Positions 1 through 5,628 of a stretch of 5,628 nt of DNA are shown in pieces. Below the pieces are notes generated by a model. That model was not told the DNA's origin, did no database searches, and saw nothing but the letters and a program-made list of their open reading frames with translations. The DNA lies in the NCBI GenBank assembly GCA_903868375.1, contig CAIPVD010000250.1, positions 1 through 5,628 of the forward strand, given 5' to 3'. The DNA is from an uncultured delta proteobacterium (GTDB lineage Bacteria; UBA10199; GCA-002796325; 1-14-0-20-49-13). Position 1 is the first letter of the stretch; each line of letters starts with the position of its first letter. A program made the translations under genes and the position numbers.

Positions 1-10
1 AAGCAATCTC
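1..10. repeat. Probable 3' end of a second copy of the same repeat
   Basis: The first ten bases, AAGCAATCTC, are identical to bases 208-217 of the full copy. They are read in the same frame as (E)-A-I-S, and both copies are followed by Arg. Both lie just upstream of a QW helix. Ten bases alone is weak evidence, but the shared frame and shared position in the protein repeat raise the odds. The rest of this copy lies outside the window. Confidence 0.5.
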
Positions 11-401
11 ACGGATAATTTCCAAAGGCGCGGATTTTCTTAGATCCATTCAGCATGAGGATGGCGGCTGGAGCGAATCGCCAGAGAGTTATAACAGCCA
101 AAAATATGAGCCATATCACACAGAAGCAAAAGGCGTTCCATCGCAAACGGCATGGGCTTTAATGGGTTTGATCGCTGCCGAAAATATCTGTCATTGCGAG
201 CGTAGCGAAGCAATCTCCCGAGGCATTAACTTTTTGATCGATCATTTAAATGCGGATGGAACTTGGAACGAAAAGGAATATACCGGCACCGGATTTCCCG
301 GCCACTTTTATATTAGATACCACGGATACCGCTATTTCTTCCCTCTCTTGGCCCTGGCAAAAGCTGCCAGCCCAAAACCAGTAGATACGATGAAAAGATA
401 A
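1..401 (+). CDS. shc: Squalene-hopene cyclase, C-terminal part (5' end outside window)
   Basis: This is the last 132 codons of a triterpene cyclase that converts squalene to hopene, the first committed step of hopanoid synthesis, on the inner membrane. Reading starts at base 3 and ends with TAA at 399-401. Two QW repeats are visible: KGADFLRSIQHEDGGW (about bases 30-77) and a weaker RGINFLIDHLNADGTW (about 219-266) in which the usual Gln is lost. Between them is PSQTAWALMGL, and after them YTGTGFPGHFYIRYHGY and FFPLLALAK, the usual ending of the bacterial family. The catalytic DxDD motif belongs to the missing N-terminal half, so activity cannot be judged here. Two oddities: a dispersed repeat is read in frame as CHCERSEAISR before the last QW motif, and the final 70 bp overlap the convergent gene at 332-2095. 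The tail after LALAK is about 12 residues. The family assignment is secure; the hopene rather than other triterpene product is inferred from family motifs. Confidence 0.95.
   Translation, partial: AISRIISKGADFLRSIQHEDGGWSESPESYNSQKYEPYHTEAKGVPSQTAWALMGLIAAENICHCERSEAISRGINFLIDHLNADGTWNEKEYTGTGFPGHFYIRYHGYRYFFPLLALAKAASPKPVDTMKR
189..218. repeat. In-frame dispersed small palindromic repeat, full copy
   Basis: The core ATTGCGAGCGTAGCGAAGC plus AAT (193-214) is bounded by inverted arms ATTGC and GCAAT. It lies in frame inside the cyclase gene and encodes CHCERSEAIS. This peptide, and its opposite-strand reading IASLRSQ, is a known sign of a small dispersed repeat seen in many bacterial genomes. 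In-frame insertion of small palindromic repeats is well documented for the Rickettsia palindromic elements; relation to those is not claimed. It sits in the loop just before a QW-motif helix, a place that would tolerate extra residues. Confidence 0.8.
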
Positions 402-457
402 GGCATAAGCATGCGAGCGGTAGGAATTTCTGTCGCCACGGTGAAGTTGCATTTGCA
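332..457 (-). other. C-terminal tail (Cys-x-Cys, linker, hydrophobic helix, basic end), copy in the 587-residue protein
   Basis: Residues 547-587 start with C-K-C, then 12 residues with Pro at the ninth, then MLMPYL opening a hydrophobic helix, and end RAKRGKK. The layout resembles C-terminal sorting tags such as MYXO-CTERM or GlyGly-CTERM, without matching either exactly. It could also be a plain membrane anchor. Confidence 0.6.
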
Positions 458-2095
458 ATCTCCCGCTGCAGCTTGTTCACCCGCGACGCAAGATGTTTTA
501 TCCACACTTAAAACAGTTCCAGGTTGGAGAGAACAATCTGGCTGCGGCACCGTGCAACCCACAATAACCGTACAAACCGTGCTTTGCTTTGAAGTGTCCC
601 AAATAGGCTGATAACAGTCTTTGCAGATAATAACGCTCTTTGAGCTATCAAGTTCTGTATTCGCAGGCAACGTAGCTTTATCACTCATGCAACTGCCTTT
701 CATGCCTCGCACATAACCGATCTTACATTCACAATAAAGCGCGTTTGGAATAGATGAAACATTATCGCCACATTGCTGGCATGGGAAATTTTCCATATCT
801 GTTGCGGTCATGCCTCGCGTTGGATCGTAATAATGGCCGAATCCATCTTTACACGTGCAATCCGCATTGGCGTTAGCATCGCCACCGCACGTTGTTACAC
901 TATTCACGCACGCGCCAGCTTGCATCTCTTGCCCGCTTGGGCACTTTTCGCACTCACCAAGCGTGTTCCTGCTTTCGTCGGAAGCGCACTTTGCCACGCA
1001 CACGCCGTTCACCACTTCTTCGCCGTCGGGACATGGATCGCACTTGCCATCTTTAAGTAGCGTACCTGGAACCGTATCGCATTTTACGCACTGGTTGCTC
1101 GAATTAAAGCCGTAGTCAGGCGCGCACACACAGGAACCACCGGTCATTGCCTTATGATCAGATGCATTGCATGAAACGCAGAAATTGTTTTTATCGAGTG
1201 AGGAGCCGGATGGGCATGTGCAGGTAAATGTCGTATCGCTGTACGTACCGGCCTTGGCATTGCTATTGGAGGTCTTCCCGCTAACATCAACATTCAAACA
1301 GTTATATTTACCGGCTGCTTGAGCATATCCCCACAACTGGAAAGAAATGCATAACGATTTTTGTGAAGCCCCCAGCGTTGTACTCCAATAATCTACATAA
1401 TCATCGGCGCCATTCGCATTTATATCGAGATTCGTGCAATTGGAATTCAATTTCGGTGCGATTGAAGTATTGGTAAGACACCATGTCGTGCTGTCCTTCA
1501 TAATGAGGTTGTAGCAAATCAATTTCACCATATCTCCATCGAACGTTCTCTTATCTGGCAATGTTATTGTATTCGCGGATTTACCAAAGTCGTTCTTTTT
1601 AGCCTCATCGGAATACATAAGACTTGCATTAGGACTAGTAAGAGGCACAGGTGCTATAATAACGTTTAGTACGAACGTATTACCAATCCCCTTGTTGTAA
1701 ATTACACCACGGATAGTGAGGTTTCTGATAGAATTTCCCTTACCATTTATGATCAATGCGTAATCTAAAGCAGAATCTGGAGAACTAATTGAATATTTGT
1801 TTGCCGCACCAACCGTGCCGTTTGTTGATGTTAATTCACCTTGCAACTGAATGTTGTCGCCGTTGATAACAATCGGTGTGCCAGTTAATTCAATATTGCC
1901 TTTAATATTTATTATATACTTGGCACTCGCTGAATCGAGGCATGTGCCGTAATAGTTAGCACTAGAAAGCGAAGTGATAAGATCAGTGGCGTTAGTTACA
2001 TTGCAATAATCGGGGGTGCCAGCACCAGCCGCAGCTGGAAGAAGAAAAGTGAGCGATGCAAATAGAGCGACCTTAAGAAATTTATTTCTTAGCAT
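332..2095 (-). CDS. Secreted beta-helix-like, cysteine-rich protein with C-terminal anchor helix (587 aa)
   Basis: I do not recognise a named family. The N-terminus is a clear signal peptide (basic MLRNKFLK, hydrophobic core, likely cut near Ala-Gly-Ala at 22-26). Residues about 30-150 alternate hydrophobic residues with Asn/Gly turns (IVINGDNIQLQG, LIINGKGNSIRNLTIRG), as in right-handed parallel beta-helices. Residues 224-235 form a Ca-loop-like D-x-N-x-N-G-x-x-D-x-x-D. From about 290 to 549 it is rich in cysteine in EGF- or GCC-like spacing (C-x-C, C-x2-C), followed by a hydrophobic helix (562-582) and a basic end, RAKRGKK. The ATG at 2095 overlaps the upstream gene's stop by 14 nt and has an AAAGGG site 7 nt away, suggesting coupled translation. 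The 3' end overlaps the cyclase gene tail to tail by 70 bp. Residues 328-352 and 491-567 closely match the 293-residue neighbour; 439-469 matches the large neighbour. Role inferred: an envelope-anchored surface protein, possibly adhesive. No catalytic motif is evident. Confidence 0.88.
   Translation of the reverse strand: MLRNKFLKVALFASLTFLLPAAAGAGTPDYCNVTNATDLITSLSSANYYGTCLDSASAKYIINIKGNIELTGTPIVINGDNIQLQGELTSTNGTVGAANKYSISSPDSALDYALIINGKGNSIRNLTIRGVIYNKGIGNTFVLNVIIAPVPLTSPNASLMYSDEAKKNDFGKSANTITLPDKRTFDGDMVKLICYNLIMKDSTTWCLTNTSIAPKLNSNCTNLDINANGADDYVDYWSTTLGASQKSLCISFQLWGYAQAAGKYNCLNVDVSGKTSNSNAKAGTYSDTTFTCTCPSGSSLDKNNFCVSCNASDHKAMTGGSCVCAPDYGFNSSNQCVKCDTVPGTLLKDGKCDPCPDGEEVVNGVCVAKCASDESRNTLGECEKCPSGQEMQAGACVNSVTTCGGDANANADCTCKDGFGHYYDPTRGMTATDMENFPCQQCGDNVSSIPNALYCECKIGYVRGMKGSCMSDKATLPANTELDSSKSVIICKDCYQPIWDTSKQSTVCTVIVGCTVPQPDCSLQPGTVLSVDKTSCVAGEQAAAGDCKCNFTVATEIPTARMLMPYLFIVSTGFGLAAFARAKRGKK
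1391..1426 (-). other. Ca-binding-loop-like motif in the 587-residue protein
   Basis: Residues 224-235 read D-I-N-A-N-G-A-D-D-Y-V-D. This fits the EF-hand or dockerin-like loop spacing with acidic or Asn ligands at positions 1, 3, 5, 9 and 12 and Gly at 6. Only one loop is seen, so calcium binding is plausible but unproven. Confidence 0.5.
2074..2091 (-). promoter_or_regulatory. Perfect inverted repeat at the stop/start overlap
   Basis: TAAGAAAT (2074-2081) and ATTTCTTA (2084-2091) are perfect 8-bp inverted repeats separated by 2 nt. In mRNA they could form an AU-rich hairpin just after the start codon at 2095, spanning the upstream gene's stop codon at 2082-2084. A terminating ribosome would unwind it, so it could help couple translation of the two genes. 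It is A/T-rich and could be chance; a role is inference only. Confidence 0.4.
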
Positions 2096-2195
2096 AACGG
2101 TACCCTTTCAATATCACCCCCGCCAATAAAATTAATAGATATGGGAGCATTGCCTGTTCCGGGCTAGAAGCCTTGGAACCAAGCTTGCAACTGCA
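2082..2195 (-). other. C-terminal tail (Cys-x-Cys, linker, hydrophobic helix, basic end), copy in the 293-residue protein
   Basis: Residues 257-293 start with C-S-C, then 12 residues with Pro at the ninth, then MLPYLLILLAG, and end GYRYAKK. The linker length and proline position equal those of the other copy while the remaining linker residues differ, which points to selection on the layout. Confidence 0.6.
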
Positions 2196-2963
2196 ATCGC
2201 CGGCGCTGCCTATCATAGGTGAACACGATGTCATATCTGTGCTTCTAACAAAACCCTTGCTGCAGCTGCCGACAAGAACGCATTTTGCAACAGCCTGGCA
2301 CGCTGCAAGCCCCGTTGCTGAATCGATAACAGGTGAGAAACAATCGTCGCAAAGGCAACGGCTTTCATTTTCATCGTAAGTGGCGTTGTCCGGGCACTTA
2401 ACGCTCGATGTTTTTACAGAACCGTCCGAATTGACTTCGACCTGTTGCGTGCAAATCCCTGTTACATCTGCTGCCCAGCCCTCGTCGCAAGTGCAGGAAA
2501 GAGAGTCGCTAACAGGCAATCCGTTCTGGCAAGAAGTACAAGCCCCTGTTATAACGCCGGTCAAATGGAACGATAACTCGTCGCAAACGCAGGTTTTACC
2601 ATCGTCGCTTACCTTTTCATTCTGGCCGCACTTAGCGCCACATTTGCCATCTTTAATGATCTGGTTAGAATCGGCACATTTAACGCATACTGTACTATCG
2701 CTATTTAGGCCATAGGTTGGACAGGAAGCGCTGCAATGCGTGCCGCCAAAGACGTAAAAGCAAATATCCGCAACCGTTTTAGCAGCGTTAGCATCTCTGG
2801 CAGCAGCAGCAGCAGCAGCTTCTGCCGCTGTCACGGCTGTTGATTGTATTTGAATATTCAATTTATCGTTATTCAAAGGCACAGCAACCGCTTCCAAACG
2901 CGCTGAATGAAATAGAAGGATCATGGCGGCCAGCGCAAATACATGGATTATTTTTTTGTTCAT
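2082..2963 (-). CDS. Small secreted cysteine-rich protein with alanine-rich stem and C-terminal anchor helix (293 aa)
   Basis: Function unknown. The start chosen is ATG at 2963, because AGAAGG lies 5 nt upstream and the product then opens with a good signal peptide (MNKKIIHVFALAAMILLF, probable cut after LEA at residue 25). A GTG at 3002 would add 13 residues but bury this signal. Residues about 42-62 are an Ala-rich stretch with seven consecutive Ala, probably a helical stem. Residues 68-259 carry 24 cysteines in C-x2-C, C-x-C and longer spacings like EGF or GCC repeats. Residues 205-259 repeat the terminal cysteine module of the 587-residue neighbour almost spacing for spacing, and 84-108 repeat its YG-x-NS...CVKC...KDGKC block. 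A hydrophobic helix (272-286) and GYRYAKK end the protein. It lacks the beta-helix region, so it looks like a short form of its neighbours. Co-transcription is inferred from the 17-nt gap upstream and the 14-nt overlap downstream. Confidence 0.88.
   Translation of the reverse strand: MNKKIIHVFALAAMILLFHSARLEAVAVPLNNDKLNIQIQSTAVTAAEAAAAAAARDANAAKTVADICFYVFGGTHCSASCPTYGLNSDSTVCVKCADSNQIIKDGKCGAKCGQNEKVSDDGKTCVCDELSFHLTGVITGACTSCQNGLPVSDSLSCTCDEGWAADVTGICTQQVEVNSDGSVKTSSVKCPDNATYDENESRCLCDDCFSPVIDSATGLAACQAVAKCVLVGSCSKGFVRSTDMTSCSPMIGSAGDCSCKLGSKASSPEQAMLPYLLILLAGVILKGYRYAKK
2103..2108 (-). promoter_or_regulatory. Ribosome binding site for the gene starting at 2095
   Basis: AAAGGG on the - strand lies 7 nt before the ATG at 2095. 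It sits inside the last codons of the upstream gene (within KGYRYAKK), consistent with translational coupling. Confidence 0.7.
2801..2819. repeat. Trinucleotide repeat (CAG)6 coding for poly-Ala
   Basis: Six CAG units on the + strand (GCT on the coding - strand), followed by one further base. With the adjacent GCC they encode seven Ala residues in the stem of the 293-residue protein. Changes in unit number would lengthen or shorten the stem without breaking the frame. Confidence 0.85.
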
Positions 2964-2968
2964 AATTA

Positions 2969-2974
2969 CCTTCT
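2969..2974 (-). promoter_or_regulatory. Ribosome binding site deciding the ATG at 2963
   Basis: AGAAGG on the - strand lies 5 nt before the ATG at 2963, within the 17-nt gap after the upstream stop codon. It supports this start over the GTG at 3002, for which no comparable site was noticed. Confidence 0.75.
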
Positions 2975-2980
2975 CTTTTC

Positions 2981-5628
2981 CTAGTGCAAAATTAAGCTGC
3001 ACCCTCCCCCTTCGGCTGCCGCAGAAAGGTTACATGACAAACCATCGGCTGAAAGTGTCGTTCCGTCCGGGCAAGTGTTGCCGCTTGGAGTGACAGCTAC
3101 GCAAGTTACGCTAGAGCCGGAAATTGCCGGTTTAAAGTTGTCGTCGCAGACACATATACCAGCGTTCAGATGCGAATTTGCAAGCGGGCATGTTTGTGTG
3201 TTCAGGCATGCGCCGTTAAGGCCCATTATCTGCGTGGTTTGGCAAGCACAAGATAGTCCATTACTTGTTGCACCGGTTCCGCAAGGCACGCAAGGATAAT
3301 CCGCTACCGTTGAACCCTTGCCGGATCCCGGAAGAGGAGCGGAGAGCGAAACGTTCGCCGCCGTAGCCACCACCGACAACTGTGCCGCATAGTTCGACCG
3401 GCCGTAGATGCCGCCATTCGCCATATCATGCATACATGCACACGCTGTTCCAGAGGCGATCAGGTGCTTTGTGGCATCGCAGGTTGATGTTACAGGGACG
3501 CATCCGCAAGTTGGCCTGTTGGATATCGTGCCAGCGGCACACGCACTCGGGTCGTAACATGATTTAAGCCCCGATCCACATACGTCTTGACCGGATGGAC
3601 AAGAACACGAACAATCCGTGGCCTGCGTCTGTCCCGTTCCGCACCCTGCTGTGCATTGTCCGACAGGTGGCGTGGTACAGCTGCAAGCATCCGCATTAAA
3701 TGTTTGGCTCGTTGTATCACAAAGCAAACAAGTACCATTGGTGCAAGACTGCTGGCCTGTTGTGCAGACACTGTAAGGTATGCAATGAATACCATCCATT
3801 GAGTAGTTATTGGTGATGCATGCGGCACAAGCATTATTGACGAATATTTTACCAGACGCCTTGCAGGATTCAACTGTGGCACTACCAGCACGGCCCGTTT
3901 TTCCGATGAGGGATGGAAAATAATTAAAAGCAAGATTCTTAAACGCAGATACTAATGAAGAGAACATACTTTGACCATAGTCATATGTGGTTGATGCGGA
4001 ATTATAACTTGACGATGATACATATATGCTCAATTTATCGCCTGAAAGCTTACAGATCGATATATCATTGCAAATAAGGAAGCCATAATCCGCTGTGGTC
4101 TTGTTTTCCATGGTCCATGAATAGGGATCCGTTGAATTGACGCAAGTGCCGTCCGAACATTTTCCATCAGAGCTCAAGCTAATGCCTTTATCATCGATGA
4201 TCGTCACATATATATCGCCAGGAATCCCTGCAGTGGTATCGGCAAATGTTGACTTTAATGTGCAGGTAAGAGGCAATCCGGTTTTTATAACTTTACACGA
4301 AATGTCCAACTTCGGTGTAGGCAATTGCGAGACGGTTACACTGGCGAATGTTTTGCCGGACACAGGTTTTGAAAATCCCGAGAGCTGTGACAGCGTCTTA
4401 TCATAAGATGCGAATGTCACAAGTTCAGCCGGGTCGGTCACTGCTATCCCGGTCTTTGTTAGATCGACGACGCGGCAGATATAACCGGCAGCTGTAAGTG
4501 CCGCCGAGTCACATAAAGCATCGGAAGTAATATCTTCTAACCCAATGGGCGTGTAGGTGGCCTTTCCGTTATTTGTGTCTATATTGTAGCTATAAATGTA
4601 GGCATTCGTTGCATTCTTGCTCATTATAAATTGCGCATTTTTCAAGTCACCGTTCATTAGCATTATCGAAGGGACGGGATAAACACCAGATGTATAAGTT
4701 CCATTAACATCAAATATCCCTTCAGCGATAGGGTTCGCTTGCGGCGTGTCATATGCCGGTGAATCCACAAATGTCGGCAAAAGATCTACTGTCGTAGGCA
4801 GTGAGATTTGAGGATTAGAAGCAGTAGAAAGACTATTGTTAATGACCCAATTTATAGCCGAGGATTGGGCCGAGGGGTTCTCTAACGCCTGATCTCTAAA
4901 GATCACATTTTCTAGGTAAAGCATTCCATCCCCAACCCAAACATATTCGTAAGGTGAACCCCAAAACATAATATTTTTAAGAGTGATATTGGCTTTATTA
5001 CCATAATCGATGAAGATGCTGGCGCCGCTATTTGGACTCGCACCGTTATTGAGAGCCACCAAGTCAGCCCAAGTGTAGTTTCCTTTAATGGTAATTCCAG
5101 AGGGTGGTGTTGTTCCATTCGATTTTCCAGTTGCCCCATCAATGATCACATTGCCCCCCTTAGGGAACAAGAGCTTAATATTGCCACTTTTGGAATCCAG
5201 TTCAACTTCTCCAATACCGAAATCAGAACTAATGAAATTTATCGTCTTTGTATTTGAGCTCGCATCGGTTAGGCATCCTGCCGTTATATTTGCGGCACAT
5301 GTGATCGCCTTTTGAAACGATCGCGTTGGATCAGCGGTAACTGTACAAGCCTTGTTAATACCAAAACCAGCGCAAACAGAATCAGACACCGCCACAGGGT
5401 GTGTTGGGTCTGAGAAAATCCAGCTATCTTTTTTGTTTGCAAAGCCAGTTGCATCTACTTCAATATCGAGAGGATTGTTAGCGCTTGTAATACTGCAGCT
5501 GTCACATATAGGGAAGATGTATGTAAAGGTTGTCCTGTCGCTATTAAAGAATTTCCCACATTTGGCACTGCCAATATAAAGATCGCTACATATTCCACCA
5601 GCTAATTTTACATTGATGTTCCCATTGT
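2981..5628 (-). CDS. Large beta-helix-like cysteine-rich secreted protein, no C-terminal anchor (5' end outside window)
   Basis: The frame is open from the right edge to TAG at 2981-2983, giving at least 881 residues. An in-frame GTG at 5395 is unlikely to be the start: 77 codons upstream of it stay open, with similar composition and further cysteines, and the GTG is not followed by a signal peptide. The region at about 5240-4880 has beta-helix-like strands (GNVIIDGATG, SGITIKGN, KANITLKNIMFWG, MLYLENVIFRDQ), resembling the N-terminal part of the 587-residue protein. About 4320-4015 is a strand-rich segment with paired cysteines, possibly Ig-like (weak). At about 3960-3900 there is a hydrophobic or amphipathic stretch (LVSAFKNLAFNYFPSLIG). 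From 3868 to the stop the sequence is cysteine-rich; 3292-3206 matches the other paralogue in cysteine spacing, including YPC-x2-CG and C-x-C. The terminal module ends GGGCSLILH, without the anchor helix of its neighbours. Probably exported, with the signal peptide beyond the edge. Role unknown; likely the first or an early gene of this operon. Confidence 0.88.
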   Translation of the reverse strand, partial: NGNINVKLAGGICSDLYIGSAKCGKFFNSDRTTFTYIFPICDSCSITSANNPLDIEVDATGFANKKDSWIFSDPTHPVAVSDSVCAGFGINKACTVTADPTRSFQKAITCAANITAGCLTDASSNTKTINFISSDFGIGEVELDSKSGNIKLLFPKGGNVIIDGATGKSNGTTPPSGITIKGNYTWADLVALNNGASPNSGASIFIDYGNKANITLKNIMFWGSPYEYVWVGDGMLYLENVIFRDQALENPSAQSSAINWVINNSLSTASNPQISLPTTVDLLPTFVDSPAYDTPQANPIAEGIFDVNGTYTSGVYPVPSIMLMNGDLKNAQFIMSKNATNAYIYSYNIDTNNGKATYTPIGLEDITSDALCDSAALTAAGYICRVVDLTKTGIAVTDPAELVTFASYDKTLSQLSGFSKPVSGKTFASVTVSQLPTPKLDISCKVIKTGLPLTCTLKSTFADTTAGIPGDIYVTIIDDKGISLSSDGKCSDGTCVNSTDPYSWTMENKTTADYGFLICNDISICKLSGDKLSIYVSSSSYNSASTTYDYGQSMFSSLVSAFKNLAFNYFPSLIGKTGRAGSATVESCKASGKIFVNNACAACITNNYSMDGIHCIPYSVCTTGQQSCTNGTCLLCDTTSQTFNADACSCTTPPVGQCTAGCGTGQTQATDCSCSCPSGQDVCGSGLKSCYDPSACAAGTISNRPTCGCVPVTSTCDATKHLIASGTACACMHDMANGGIYGRSNYAAQLSVVATAANVSLSAPLPGSGKGSTVADYPCVPCGTGATSNGLSCACQTTQIMGLNGACLNTQTCPLANSHLNAGICVCDDNFKPAISGSSVTCVAVTPSGNTCPDGTTLSADGLSCNLSAAAEGGGCSLILH

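Noticed and set aside
411..1115. Several + strand open frames of 66-95 codons opposite the 587-residue gene.
   Set aside because: They are antisense shadows of the cysteine-rich coding region, with no family resemblance noticed.
2380..2715. A 111-codon + strand open frame opposite the 293-residue gene.
   Set aside because: It is an antisense shadow of a gene with signal peptide, SD site and conserved paralogous modules.
2981..3030. A -1 frameshift near the G5AG3 tract could fuse the large gene to the 293-residue gene.
   Set aside because: The second frame is open only from about 3029, no proper X-XXY-YYZ slippery site is present, and the downstream gene has its own SD, ATG and signal peptide.
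3490..3933. A 147-codon open frame on the - strand inside the large gene.
   Set aside because: It is out of frame with a gene whose cysteine modules are clearly conserved, and its product has no signal or recognisable motif.
4324..4331. ATTGCGAG, matching the start of the dispersed repeat.
   Set aside because: Only eight bases match, the remainder of the repeat is absent, and it lies in ordinary coding sequence.
332..5628. Eukaryotic origin, because the cysteine patterns recall EGF-like or protist variant surface proteins.
   Set aside because: Tightly packed genes with SD sites and overlapping stop/start codons beside a bacterial-type squalene-hopene cyclase show bacterial DNA.

Overview
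The window holds four protein-coding genes and almost no non-coding DNA. At the left edge on the + strand is the 3' end of a squalene-hopene cyclase gene, which marks a hopanoid-making bacterium. The other three genes lie on the - strand, in transcription order right to left: a large secreted protein open to the right edge (2981-5628, at least 881 residues), a 293-residue protein (2082-2963) and a 587-residue protein (332-2095). They are packed as an operon, with a 17-nt gap between the first two and a 14-nt overlap between the last two. Shine-Dalgarno sites precede the second and third.

The three - strand proteins are divergent paralogues. The large and the 587-residue proteins combine a beta-helix-like N-terminal region with a long C-terminal region of C-x-C and C-x2-C modules. 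The 293-residue protein keeps only the cysteine region, behind an alanine-rich stem. The 293- and 587-residue proteins have signal peptides and end in the same tripartite tail: a Gly-Asp-Cys-x-Cys element, exactly 12 residues with a proline at position 9, then a hydrophobic helix starting Met-Leu-(Met)-Pro-Tyr-Leu and a basic C-terminus. The large protein has the same terminal cysteine module but stops at the point where this tail would begin. The likely picture is a set of disulfide-stabilised envelope or surface proteins, two anchored or sorted through the tail and one anchorless. No enzyme, receptor or partner is visible, so the function is unknown.

Two other features stand out. The cyclase carries a small dispersed repeat (ATTGC...GCAAT) in frame, giving the peptide CHCERSEAISR. 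The first ten bases of the window look like the end of a second in-frame copy at the equivalent place before the preceding QW motif. The cyclase and the 587-residue gene also converge tail to tail and overlap by 70 bp, so the cyclase C-terminus and the membrane anchor of the surface protein are encoded on opposite strands of the same DNA.

The organism is a Gram-negative bacterium of moderate GC content. The repeat type and the hopanoid gene would fit an alphaproteobacterium, but this is a weak inference. No tRNA, rRNA, CRISPR array, insertion sequence or convincing promoter or terminator was seen. The operon's promoter and first start codon lie beyond the right edge.
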